DNA of 64,000 nt from Agapetus fuscipes (GCA_951799405.1 OX637344.1:4278001-4342000), one strand, 5' to 3'; positions 41,530 to 52,377 are shown, numbered from the stretch's first letter. Program-made: numbers and translations. Notes: generated by a model not told the origin, from the letters alone.

Positions 41530-42260
41530 ATCGTGTTTCAGATTGTTGTTGTATATTGGATATTCTTTTGTAGTTTTATGTACATTGTGTATTGCTTTAT
41601 TGTTGTACATGTTTTATTATTGTACTGCTGTACACTGTGTATTACTTAATTGCTGTACATTGTAGATTCTTTTGTTGTTGTATGTACATTGGGTATTACT
41701 GTATTGTTGTACATTGTATATTTTGTTTTTGTTGTACATTGTATAATATTTTTTTTGTTGTTGTTAAGAAGTATTACCTTTTTGTTGTACATTATGTATT
41801 ACTTTATTGTTATATGTTGCATATTTTTGTTATTGTTGTACATTATGTATTTCTTTATTGTTGTACATTTTGAATTATTTTATTGTTTACACAGTTTATT
41901 ATTTTATTGCTGAACACTGTGTACTACTTAATTGTTGTACATATTATATTCCTTTATTGTAGTAAATGTATAATATTCTTTCCTTGTTTGTCATTGAGTG
42001 TAAAGTACTTTCTTCTTGTGCATTGTATATTGCTTTATATTCAAACGTTTAAATTACTTTATTCTTCTACATTGTAAATTTATTCCTTTATTCCTTTCCA
42101 ATCCATTCTTCATTTGTGTACATTGCATGTTGCTTTATTCCTATCAATTGTACTTTAATTAATGAAGTCTGTCTAACCGTGTATTCCAGTAGGTACATTC
42201 TGTATTACATTCCTCTTTCACATTGTTTATTACTTTACTCTGATGTATTTTCATCATTTA
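41530..42260 (+). repeat. 25-bp degenerate minisatellite, about 700 bp
   Basis: Units like TTGTTGTACATTGTGTATTA plus CTTTA, decaying toward the right end. The array generates overlapping hydrophobic frames (Tyr, Cys, Leu, Val rich). Confidence 0.8.
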
Positions 42261-42640
42261 CACAGAAATGAAAGCCAGAAACAAAGCAAGCAATAAAAAA
42301 AGCGTTTTTTTACTCGTCCCGTTTCATTTGTTTACATCGTTAAATTGCGAATCAGAAACGTCAAATGGGCCGTAAATAATTCTTTGATAATGAACCGTAA
42401 ATTGGATTGTAAACGAAAACAAATGTTATTACGAAGACAGCGTGAAAAGTAATGCCTAAAAAATTTGTACAACACAAATAAAATGTCCTTCAGGAATACA
42501 ACATATGGCATTTGAAAGTCATATTTTTTTCTAAGCGCAGATTTCAGGTCGTAACTTTAAAAATGCACATTTAAATATAAATCTGTACAGAGTTCAAGAT
42601 TTCAAATTATCGGCGAGTTGACGTTTCAGTAGGTACCCTT
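42261..42640. other. unassigned stretch
   Basis: AT-rich; nothing recognised. Confidence 0.5.
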
Positions 42641-42868
42641 AGTACGAGTAGCAAAACTTGAGTAATGTAAAGTTTACGGCAATTATTAAAGAGTGATTTC
42701 CCCCAAAATCTGCCGTTTTTGTTTGTTTGAACTTGATTTTCTTCATCACTGTAACTCTTTTGCTAAGACCACAAAGTGTAAGAAATAAAAACGGCAGATT
42801 TTGGGAGAAATCACGCTTTAATATTTTCCGTAAACTTTACTTTTCTCAAGTTTTGTAACTCGTACTAA
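42641..42868. mobile_element. fold-back MITE, copy at 61636
   Basis: AGTACGAGTAGCAAAACTTG...GTGATTTCCCCCAAAATCTG is mirrored by CAGATTTTGGGAGAAATCAC...CAAGTTTTGTAACTCGTACT. Arms are about 85 bp. Confidence 0.78.
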
Positions 42869-43233
42869 GTGTAACGTGGCTTAAATCTTTAAGAACCAAC
42901 AAACATGTATAAGTGTATAAGTTAAATTTCTCAGACACATAGGTCCGGTACACGTGCAAACATTGCTCATGCGAAATTACCTCTGATGGACATAAGACCA
43001 ACAAGCACATAAGGGGTGAAAAGTCTATTGAAATACATAGAACTGTTTGATGTCTGGCATAAGCTTCAAATTGAACACGTTTAATCCTAAACTAAGAGCA
43101 AAGGCAGCAGATAGCACTACATATGTATGGAGCTAGCCAAGGGGAACAAGCACTCCCAGTACATGAGCTCTCCAGTCTCCATATGCCATTTAATGCACTA
43201 CGAAATGTGCATCAAATTTACATGAACTATTCT
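42869..43233. other. unassigned; repeat shared with 8272-8335
   Basis: CATTGCTCATGCGAAATTAC and CATAAGACCAACAAGCAC at 42958-43022. Otherwise nothing. Confidence 0.5.
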
Positions 43234-43485
43234 TAAATCTAAGTTGCAAAGATATATGAACATTTGAAATTCGTATTAAATGCTTGCTCACAAACTGCCA
43301 CGTGTAAAATTGCGCTTACAAATGCTGCATGTGCACTTACAAATTTAAATCCAAACCTCAAATGAACATAAGCCCTGCAATTTTTACCGACCTGCCTTGA
43401 AACGGGGGGGGGGGGACATTGAAAAAGTGAACTATTTTTCACAGTTTGGTTGGTGATTCTCATACCAACCTATAAGTCAAGAAAT
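43234..43485 (-). repeat. family R copy with a G-run
   Basis: AATCTAAGTTGCAAAGATAT to CCTATAAGTCAAGAAA. At 43394-43405 a run of 12 G replaces the usual AGGGGTG. Confidence 0.87.
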
Positions 43486-43539
43486 ATCTAATGTACAATT
43501 TAAGTTATGTATAATATTTTTAAGGGTTTGGTGGTTTAC

Positions 43540-43755
43540 ACAGGGAAAGTCCATTGTATATTAATCAAATTAACAAAGTTCCAATTGACTTTTAATAATT
43601 TTATTTCTGTCTAGCACTTTCGCGTACAAGGCATCATCAGGACAATCTAAAAAAAAAAATTAAATCATTGTCCTGATGATGCCTTGTAGGCGAAAGTACT
43701 AGGCAGAAATAAAATCATAAAAAGTGAATTGGAACTTTGTTTATTTGATTAATAT
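43540..43755. mobile_element. Penelope-like fold-back, two hammerhead-like cores
   Basis: Right core at 43673-43706: CTGATGA, GCCUUGUAGGC stem-loop, GAAA, GTACTAGGCAG. Left core on the minus strand at about 43613-43640 with the same order and one extra base pair region. Arms extend through AATAAAATCAT and AATTGGAACTTTGTT on both sides. Confidence 0.7.
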
Positions 43756-43826
43756 GTACTGTACTGTATACTGTACTGTATATATATGTACTGTACCTGG
43801 AGCTATATACGTAAGTTATGTTACAT

Positions 43827-43880
43827 CAAAGACCGGTACGTTGTCTAGTGATTAACGCTTCGACTAGTGATTGGAAGGTA
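43827..43880 (+). repeat. SINE-B-like tRNA segment scrap
   Basis: AAGACCGGTACGTTGTCTAG and ATTGGAAGGT only. Confidence 0.4.
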
Positions 43881-44568
43881 AAACGCTACGCTACGATAAA
43901 AAGATACGAAGCTACACATACTCATGAAGAAACAGCTTGTTTATTTTATCAAAACATTTTTAAATTAAAATATTTATTGATACTGCGAAAATTCGGATTT
44001 ATTAGCATAAAAAATGCATGAAAACCTTTTTTTAACGAGGTATATTTTTACTCAAAAAGCGGTTGGTTTATTAATGAGTGAAGGGGTTATACTCTTTTCC
44101 CAGAGGTACGGATTCTCATTGCTTTTCTAAAAATAATTATGTTAAAATATTGGCTTATTCATAGAAAGGTTGTTTACTCCACTTTAGGGTTGTTATGGGC
44201 CGTATAGGGCGTCTACAGTACGTTTAAACCATAGCTTTTACCAGAAATGTGAGGAAAGTAAAACGGTCAATAAAAGCGCTGCTCTTATTGCAGTACGTTT
44301 TAGGGAAAATACTGTGGTTGAGTTTAGGGGTAGGGATTTAAGCTTGGGGTGCAGATGGCTGGACTGAATAAATTAGAGCAACGTTTCAGGAGAGAGCGTG
44401 CTATGCAAAGACGAGGTTTACTGACACACTTACACCAGAGTGGTCCACACTAAAACTAACTACTCGTATTAAAACAGAGAAATACGGTGTAACAAATCTC
44501 GTATGTGCTGTGGAAATACAGATGTGAGTTTCTTAGGTCAAGCAACATTAAAACTTATACGTATGTAT
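43881..44568. other. unassigned stretch
   Basis: No recognisable repeat or frame. Confidence 0.5.
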
Positions 44569-45175
44569 CTAATCTAATCTAATCTAATCTAAGCTGCAAA
44601 GATATATATCATTTAAGATTTATATTAAATGCATTCCCACAAGCAGATATGTATAATTTCGCGCTAACACATGCCGCATGTGGACCTACAATATAAAAAT
44701 CCAATCTCAAATGAACATAAGCCTTGCAACTCTTGCCGTCCTTCCCTGAAACAGGGGTGACATTGGCAAAGTGAACCAATTTTTTACAGTATGGGTGGTC
44801 AGCCGCATAACAACCCATAATTTAAGGAACATACATGACAAATTACATTTTTTTTAAATCAATAAATAACAATATATACATGGACATAAAAAACTAAATC
44901 ATAAAACCAATTTTACTTTACCAAACCCCAGCCGCCAACATCACAGATCAACCGCCATTTCTTTCTATCCTTACATACTTTTTTCATTTCCTCCAGAGTC
45001 ATAACCTTCTTCATACAAGCTCTTCTTTTATTATGACTCTGGATATTCCATTCATTCGCAATTTCGGATATTTGGTCCATCCATACCTTTCTCGGTCTTC
45101 CTCTACCACGACATCCATCTATTCTACCAACATATACTTTCTTCGTCAGTCTTTCCTCATTCATTCTCAACAGAG
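44569..45175 (-). pseudogene. LINE-A 3' end: protein C-terminus (44913-45170) plus family R terminus
   Basis: The minus frame of 85 codons starts RMNEERLTKKVYVGRIDGCR, then GRGRPRKVWMDQI, EWNIQSHNKRRACMKKVMTL and CKDRKKWRLICDVG. After the stop come about 80 bp of AT-rich UTR, then directly TTCCTTAAATTATGGGTTG and the whole family R unit (44830-44569). The tail is a (AGATT)n run. This shows family R as the 3' end of a LINE. The copy is truncated 5' of RWFGH. Confidence 0.87.
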
Positions 45176-45566
45176 GTCAACAACGAATGTCTTTAAAAAA
45201 TACATTATTTTAATTTTAAATAGATTTGTGAAGACGAATGCAATTCAACAGACCATTTTACGTGGCTATAATAAGGTATTCACATTATCAATTCATAATT
45301 CATTGTTTGCGATATTTTAATGAATTATTATTTAGCAGTTACGCCTATTGAATAAGGATCAAAGTTATAATACGACGCAGGCGGGATTGGAACTTGCGAT
45401 TGTCTCAATAACGCGAAATTGAGTGTCGACGATGAAAAATAATCGATGTAGACAAGCTTAGTAAAAAGATTATTAATAAAATTAGGGGCACATTGTTTTA
45501 AAACCAAACTGAAATTATAGTTCGAGACCATGTGTGATTGTTCAAAACATGAACTGAAATCATCCA
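45176..45566. other. unassigned stretch
   Basis: Nothing recognised. Confidence 0.5.
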
Positions 45567-45781
45567 ATAATAATAATAATAATGAGTTTATTTGTATGGC
45601 GCCTTTTCATGACCCTTGGTCATTCCAAAGGCTTGGGTTGTGGAGGTGGGAAGAGGTGGATCGTCAGCTGCCTCCTGTGCACCGCCTCACTATCTATGGT
45701 CCGCAGCCTGCCAGGCAGCGAGTTCCAGGCCGCGGGCGCAGCGACATGGAAGGCGCGCTCCCCGAACACCGTGTCCATACA
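45567..45781 (-). pseudogene. L2-like LINE C-terminal fragment, GC-rich
   Basis: The minus strand translates to DTVFGERAFHVAAPAAWNSL then PGRLRTIDSEAVHRRQLTIH and LFPPPQPKPLE, stop. The tail has AAAAGGCGCCATACAAATAA and (ATT)n. FGERAF...WNSLP is the L2/CR1 C-terminal signature. It is markedly GC-richer than its surroundings and than the other L2-like copies here, suggesting a different family or later arrival. Minus-strand end truncated. Confidence 0.82.
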
Positions 45782-45798
45782 AAATTAAACTATACAAG

Positions 45799-45932
45799 CT
45801 AATCTAATCTCATCTAAGTTGCAAAGATATTTCACATTATATGCATTCTCATGGGGCTTCCACACGCTTGCCAACCCATCTCAAGTCAAGCGCACAGTGT
45901 GTCGTCCGCATACCAACTTATAAGTCAAGGAA
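45799..45932 (-). repeat. family R copy with internal deletion
   Basis: (CTAAT)n end, CTAAGTTGCAAAGATATTTC, then a jump to GTCCGCATACCAACTTATAA. Confidence 0.78.
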
Positions 45933-46044
45933 CAAGCTCATATCCGCTTATTAAAAAAAACATTTAAAACTATTCAAGCCCTTTTTTTCGTGGTTCGAAA
46001 ACAAACTGAAACTGTCCAAGCCCATTTACGGTATGTATTAGAAA

Positions 46045-46135
46045 GAGATATGCAAGGATACGAAAAAATTGAGGCAAATATGCAGAGACTCTGGCCGCCC
46101 GTAGCGGAATGGTAACAGGGCTACAGTTACAGCTA
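46045..46135 (+). repeat. LINE-B 3' terminus
   Basis: TATGCAAGGATACGAAAAAA, CTCTGGCCGCCCGTAGCGGA and TACAGTTACAGC. Confidence 0.72.
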
Positions 46136-46599
46136 CTATTTTGTATTTTTAAACTGGGTTCAAAAATTAAAACATTATTTTCAATAAAGATTAGATTAGA
46201 TTAGATTTTTAATAAAGGGGTTAAAAGAAAAATCGTGCGAGTCGTTTATAAATAGTTTCAGTGTAATTCCACCTATATAAGCTATTGTTATAATAACCAG
46301 TTTTAAGATAATGGCACATTGTATGTTTTAGCTATTTTAATCCTTGGTACAAGATAATATTATCTCATCTCGCTAGTCCATGCCACAACAGCTCTGCACT
46401 ATTAGCATGTAGTCCGTAGTTTAGTTAAATAACTTGTATGCCGTGTAAGCCGGCAAGATACAACGCTACCGCCAGATGTATCTCGAGAAAATTATAAAGT
46501 CATCCTATCTTGATGAAAGTCAAGACCCCAATATATAGTTAGGTTTAAGTTAGAATTAGAAAATGTCGCTTGACATTTTGACAATTATATTAATTTTTA
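46136..46599. other. unassigned stretch
   Basis: An isolated (GATTA)n run at 46190-46206, as in family R tails. No gene. Confidence 0.45.
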
Positions 46600-46990
46600 A
46601 ACTGAACAATTTCACAACTTAATTTAAATCGGATATTTAAAACGAACCGTTTAGAGAGAATTTACATCATTCTCGACGTTTCGTCCGCGACGTAGCCGAC
46701 GTCTTCAGGAGAATATCCTCTCTGTACGTGGTATGTGTAACAGACCAAAAGTGGTATGTGTAACAGACCAAAACATAATTACTACCTTCGTTCGAAGGTA
46801 GGCAGTGATTTGTGACAAAGTGTTTTTCAAATTCAGTTTATCCTCAGTCGCCGTACAGAGAGGATGTTCTCCTGAAGACGTCGGCTACGTCACTGACGAA
46901 GCGTCGAGAATGATGTAAGTTCTCTCTAAACGGTTCGTTAAATATCTGATTTAAATTAAGCTTTGAAATTGTTCAGTTTTAAAAATTAAT
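46600..46990. mobile_element. Penelope-like fold-back with inserted spacer
   Basis: Same arms as 36034-36335 (AGCCGACGTCTTCAGGAGAA / CTCCTGAAGACGTCGGCTAC). The spacer is about 95 bp longer and begins with two tandem copies of GTGGTATGTGTAACAGACC. Confidence 0.72.
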
Positions 46991-46997
46991 ATAATAG

Positions 46998-47343
46998 TCC
47001 GGTCGATAGCTCAGGTGGTAGAGTGCTTGCATTCCATGCCGTGAGCTCGGGTTCGAATCCCACCGAGCGCGAGGGTGTCAGAAATGATTTCCCGTTTCGG
47101 TGTTTATTTCAAACCCCAAAATAAAAATACCGGCAAGGTTTACTCAGCCTTCACAAGAAATGAGTACCAGCTCTCTCGGGAGCTGGGAAACCCCCACTTC
47201 AACTGAAGTGGTTGGCGTAAGGCCGGCCCCCTTACCTGTAAAAATAAATAGGTTCAACTCGCCACATGCGACCCCTTCGGGGATAACGGGCAAGAAGTTA
47301 CACTATATGTGTAGCTTAGTTGCGTTTTTTTTTTTTTTTTTTT
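46998..47343 (+). mobile_element. SINE-A, complete reference copy
   Basis: tRNA-like head at 46998-47070 (GTCGATAGCTCAGGTGG A box, GGGTTCGAATCCC B box), then TGTCAGAAATGATTTCCCG, CCCCAAAATAAAAATACCGG and ACTCAGCCTTCAC. Next are the CCAGCTC/GAGCTGG and CCACTTCA/TGAAGTGG hairpins and GGCCGGCCCCCTTACCTG. The 3' end is GCCACATGCGACCCCTTCGG, TATATGTGTAGCTTAGTTGC and a T-run. The 3' end matches none of the LINE tails seen here. Confidence 0.88.
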
Positions 47344-47805
47344 GCGTCAAAACCCCAATATATCACAGCAGATGCTTGAGAAGAACCAAAATAATAAATT
47401 AGAAGACAAGTATGTTCTTATCTTCTACGGTAAATCGATCTTTGTAATTTAATCGCTTTCGAAGTAAGTTTCTTCTTAATTTCTACATTTTAGTTGGCAA
47501 CTCTTTGCCGTCATTATAAAATAAATAGCAACACTTTTCACAGGCAATTTTCCTACACTAAAAAGTGGTTTTAAGTCTGGTTTTGGGATCTAAAAATCTA
47601 CTGAACAAGGTCGGATATGTTTATCAAGATAGAATTTCAAAAATATAATTAACTTGTGAATCAATCAAAAATGACATCAGTAATCCATTTTTGAAAAAGC
47701 TATGATCTTTGTATGTTTACATAATATTACATTATTTAACCGATTCAATGTCGCGTTTTGATGGATGCGAATTCCCTCCCGTCTTACAAAACATTTTCTA
47801 TCACA
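47344..47805. other. unassigned stretch
   Basis: Nothing recognised. Confidence 0.5.
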
Positions 47806-48237
47806 TAATAATAATAATAATATTAGGATGATTTATTTGGTGAGCGCTGTTTTTGTGTGTATCACACCTCAAGAGCCCTCTGCGAGCTTGGTCGTCGCTG
47901 TAGAAAGCGCCAATTCTCAAGCAAGACCCAGTTGTTGTAAGGTTGGATGGACCTTTCAGTGACCGGTCTTTGGTAAAGGTTTATGAATTTTTCAACTCAG
48001 CGAAGAACACATTCGAAATATAAATGGTATATTTTTGTGCTCCGCCGGGATCCGAATCCACAACCTTCCATTTACGAGTCCGAAGTGTTGCCACTACGGA
48101 CTACGGACCGGTCCAAGATGCCAACGACACGCGGTGTACCTGAGAGGTCACCCATCCAAGTAATGTCCGCGCCCAATGTTGCTTAACTCCGGTGACCTAT
48201 GGGAACCGGTGCTTTCAACATGGCTAACGTCGTTGAC
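47806..48237 (-). mobile_element. SINE-B, full length, L2-like tail
   Basis: Minus strand: GTCAACGACGTTAGCCATGT, GAGTTAAGCAACATTGGGCG, ACACCGCGTGTCGTTGGCAT, GGATTCGGATCCC, the body, AGAGGGCTCTTGAGGTGTGA and (ATT)n. Same arrangement as 10518-10954. Confidence 0.9.
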
Positions 48238-49310
48238 ATGTAATAACTTTCTTTGTTTATTTTTTGTTTGCTTTTAAGTCTTGCGGTGTAATTCACAGAG
48301 ATCCCTAAGTGGACCAACCCATTCATTCTTTTCCCTTTTACAGCACCCTCTTCATTTATAACCAGTGTTATTCACAGTCATTCATACACTAAGCTAATTT
48401 AAAGAGAAAATTTTGTACGAAAAATCTGTAGCTGGTTGATTTTAGGAGACGTCACACGTCAAGGGACCTCGACGAACGTGGTTGCTGCTATATTGGTACT
48501 AAAAACTTCTACGATTTTTTATTTGAAAAATAATCAAAATGAGGAATCACCACACACAAGAGTTTAGTCTCTTTTTGGTGAGGTATGCGTAACAACGATT
48601 TTATAGATTTAAGATTACATACAGATAATAGATTTCAGGAGAAAAATGCACTACAAATTTATTTCAAATAATTAAAAAAAAAACACCACCAGTGAAAATT
48701 GAACTCTAGTCCTTTGATGTTGAATGCAAGCATCCTGGATTACACTAAAAATGTAAATCTTCGTACGAAACGGTATTTTTATGCCTTCAGGATGGTATTT
48801 CTATGCCTCAAGGCCGGACTCTGAATAGCAGTTTAAGGATTTACCTTGGATTGAGATTTCCTCTTGGCTTTAAGGGCGCCACATAAATTTATTAAGGTTG
48901 ACCGTTAGCGTTAGCATTCCAGCGCTGACTGAGCCCGAGGAGCTAATAAAGCAGACGCGGAATGCAAGGGGTTAACGGGTCACAATTTATGGCTACTTAT
49001 TTAGGAGGCGAGCCTTAAATCTAGCGCCAAATTAAGCGCTAGCCTTAAGTAAAGAAAAAATCGAGATCAGAGGAAATTGCGTTCAAAGTCAGTTCACATT
49101 ACTTTTACTTGTGTGTGCCTGAATAGAGGTGGAGGAGGGTCCTAAAAACGCGGTATCCATAGGCTACCCTTTTTTTAATTCTGATAAAAACCGTCTTTTA
49201 ATAGTTGAAAATAAGCCTTTTTTTTTTAAATATACAAGCTAAGTGCTAGTAGTTTTTTTTGTACCCATTGTTAAATTATTCATTAACAATGTTATACCTG
49301 TTTCTGGCTA
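48238..49310. other. unassigned stretch
   Basis: No gene or assigned repeat. A tRNA-like scrap (TTGAACTCTAGTCC, GAATGCAAGCATCC) near 48695-48735 is weak. Confidence 0.45.
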
Positions 49311-49475
49311 GACGAAAAAAATTGGTGGATCGCATTCCTCTTCACAAATCCATTTATAAAAAAAAGCATTTACGGTCAGCGTGTTCCTTGACTCATAAGA
49401 TGGTATGAGGCTCCCCTCCTCCCCATTCTGGTTCACTTTTGCCAATGCCATCCTGTTTTCAAGGATTTTTTTTAA
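49311..49475 (+). repeat. SINE-C end plus family R 5' fragment
   Basis: ATTGGTGGATCGCATTCCTC and TTCACAAATCCATTTATAAA (SINE-C end), then TTGACTCATAAGATGGTATG and TTTTGCCAATGCCATCC (family R). Confidence 0.65.
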
Positions 49476-49524
49476 CTTTCTGTATTTTGAAACATTGATC
49501 GTTATTTCGTGAATTCTCAAATAA

Positions 49525-49702
49525 AAACGCAAAACGCAACTAAGCTACACATATAGTGCAACTTTATACCGCCTTATAACCGAAGAGTATCGCATGTGGC
49601 GAGTGGAAATTTCTTAGTTTTACAGGTAAGGGGGCTGGGATTCGAACCCAAGCTCACGGCATGGAATACAAGCACTACATCTGAGCTATTGCCATGACCT
49701 GA
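49525..49702 (-). repeat. SINE-A copy, internally deleted
   Basis: Minus strand head (GGTTCGAATCCCAG) joins directly to CCCCCTTACCTGTAAAA, skipping both body hairpins, then TATATGTGTAGCTTAGTTGC. Confidence 0.8.
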
Positions 49703-50084
49703 GAGTTTAAATTTTAAAAAACTGCAATAGGATTGATATGTTGGTGGCTTTTGTGATTAAGATAATATAATCTATGTGACCATTTTACTTTCTAGTTATA
49801 AGTTATTTCGGTTTACACCTTCGCTAAGTGAAAGTTAACCATTCCTTGGGGACAGGTGTAATGCTGAAGTTTATAAGTAACTTCTTGTCCAAATATTTGT
49901 CCTTTGTTCTTGTTATAAACTTGGCAGAAGCGCTTATTTAGCTTTCCTTAAAATATTTCAAGATGGCCGCCGTGCAAAAGTTTGTTCCGCACGGCCTTAA
50001 TTTGATTCAGAAAGTTATGATATTTATAGAATTCCCAATTTATAAATGATCAATATGTGGAAGCATCCACATATACTGAGTCAT
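49703..50084. other. unassigned stretch
   Basis: Nothing recognised. Confidence 0.5.
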
Positions 50085-50466
50085 TATAAAAGGAGAGCTT
50101 GCATGAAAAGGTTAAGACTCTGGATGAAATGAGAGAAATATGCAAGGACCAAAAAAATGACCGTTAATCTGCAATGCTAGCAGCTAAGGCTTTAAAATTT
50201 TAAATGTTCATTTTAATTGTTAAATTGGCTTTCATAGACTTTTTTCTGTCTCATAATATTGTTTATTTTGTATGGTTAAATGTACGCTATAATTTTTGCT
50301 CCTTTACTTAGAGGTTGGTGTGAGACTGACCACCGTTGAAAAATAAATTCAGTTTGCCAATATCACCACTGTTTCAGGGAAAGGCTCGCAGGGTCTATGT
50401 TCATATAAGGTGTGCGTATTTATTTAGTAAATGCAACCTGTCTGTGTCTGTTTGTGGGCATGGACA
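50085..50466 (+). pseudogene. LINE-A 3' end with family R terminus
   Basis: GCTTGCATGAAAAGGTTAAG, CTCTGGATGAAATGAGAGAA and ATATGCAAGGACC correspond to CMKKVMTLDEMKEVCKD codons. An AT-rich UTR of about 150 bp leads to TTACTTAGAGGTTGGTGTGA and a family R unit that ends near GTGGGCATGGAC. A fourth LINE/family R junction; frame broken. Confidence 0.75.
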
Positions 50467-51488
50467 ATAGTTATTTATGCCACTGCCAAGTAATTATAGT
50501 GTTTGTAACACGAGTGCTAGTTTGTGCCATGAGGCGCAGCCGAATGGCACAATAGACAGCAAGAGTGTTACAAAGACTAATTACGTGCAGTGGCATATAA
50601 TACTTTTTCTACGACCATTAAATAATAACAAAATAGTAAATAATAGTCATTATAATGTACTAGCCCATTTGAAGTAATTAAAACCTTACCTTTGTCCAAC
50701 CGTGTAATTTATCATTTCCTTCGATTATCTAATCTAATCTAAGTTGCAAAGATATATTAGATCCATTTAGGATTAATTTTAAATTTATGCCCACAAGCAG
50801 ACACATATAAGGTCACGCTTTTACATGCAGCATATAAGGTTAAACATTCAAACCCAAAACTCAAATAAACATAAGCCCTGCAACTACTGAAGCAGGGGTG
50901 GCATTGGCAAAGTGAGCTAAGTTTTTACAGCATAGGTGGTCAACGTCATACCGACCTATTAGCCAAGTAAGTTTTTAAGTTTGTTTATTTTTTGCGGTGA
51001 AAACATCTTGCATTATTTTCCTTTCAAGCCTTCTGCTTTCCTTCGAAAAAAGGAAGGCTACAATTTGAAGTACCTACTCGTATTTTGATAAATAAATTTG
51101 ATGATTTTTTACACTATTATGAATTTTTATTTGACTCTTCACATAAAATATATTTATTTTCATTTGAAAAAGGATTGAACGTAGTGGGGAGGAACTATCA
51201 ATAAGATGAAAGTACCTATTCATGTACTATGACTGACGTTGAACGTGGTTGCTATGGAAACGGCAAATAATAGTCTGTTACCGGTCGCTTAGAAGGATAG
51301 CCCCATACAAAGTTGATATTCGAAATTCAAAAATAGTTCCATTTCTGACAATGCGCATGCGCACATTTTCATTTCAACACGGTTACCCGTTGCGTAATGT
51401 TACATTACGCAACGGGTGTAGAAATGTATGTCATTGTGATTGCGTTAGCCGTTTAGTAATTAGTAAATTACCAAATGGGAGTAGAAAA
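50467..51488. repeat. second copy of the 1-kb block at 11523-12511
   Basis: Contains the fold-back (50476-50596), an inverted family R copy with (CTAAT)n tail (50727-50968), and a perfect palindrome at 51385-51417. Confidence 0.85.
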
Positions 51489-52259
51489 AATTATATATGG
51501 GTGTTGAAAAAATAAACCAAGTTAAATAATACAGTAGAATTTATCATAAGCAATAACGAATAATGGTGGTTTTTTTTCAAAAATAGCATATCGACTCTGT
51601 ACTGCACGAAAAAGACGCACTAATAGCAATTATGTTGGTTGTTTATTTATCAGTTTAAAGTCACATTGCTCACGTTGAAAATATCGGGCCTACGACGTTA
51701 GATTATTATTTATTTGATTGACGTTATATTACAACAAAATTTAGTTATTTTATTATTAATTAGTTAACATTCAATAAACATGAATTTTCACAGTTTTAAT
51801 ACACAAACCATATAAAATATAAGATTAAGTTAAGTTGTAGGATAGGGTTCAGTTAGTTAAAATTAATGACAGATATAAATCGTTAAAATATTTTGACATT
51901 TTTGTACAATGTTTTCATACAATTTACTTGACTTCAGCATGGTACAAAATTGCTTATCCAATAAACGTGTCCTTTAGAGAAATTTCTAAGTTCAAAAACC
52001 TGAAATAACTCCATTAATTTAGTCGGAAGACGCCAATTTAACATTGTGCCTCAAAGTAAGCGAGACAAAGGCAAAATACAGCTATTTGTTTGGCTTAAAA
52101 TAAGGTTATTTGGATTTAATTGTCGTTTAATATTCCCTTCAGAGTTTAAGTAAAGATTTTTGTATTTCCTAAAAACAACTTTTCATTTATTTTTCGTATT
52201 ATATTGGATGCACAAGTTAATTCAAACTTTTTTGAACCATAAATCGTAGATAGTACTAT
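51489..52259. other. unassigned AT-rich
   Basis: Nothing recognised. Confidence 0.5.
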
Positions 52260-52377
52260 CGATGTTATTCACACACATCAAATGCATGGCTCAACCGCCA
52301 CCTTACGCGAATTTTCCATACAAAAAAACGATGATCCACGAACCAGCTATGGATCAAATGTGTTGTGAATAACCCTG
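52260..52377. mobile_element. MITE-T copy
   Basis: ATGGCTCAACCGCCACCTTA, AATTTTCCATACAAAAAAAC and ATCAAATGTGTTGTGAATAA. Confidence 0.7.

Noticed and set aside
41530..42260. CRISPR-like array and hydrophobic membrane-protein frames
   Set aside because: The unit repeats without separate unique spacers and drifts steadily, so it is a minisatellite. The hydrophobic frames simply follow the repeat composition.
43394..43405. 12-base G run as a G-quadruplex signal
   Set aside because: It replaces the AGGGGTG of a family R copy and is most simply polymerase slippage or a sequencing artefact.
46998..47070. Functional tRNA gene
   Set aside because: The A and B boxes are good, but the acceptor arms do not pair and the same head recurs with a fixed SINE body in many copies.
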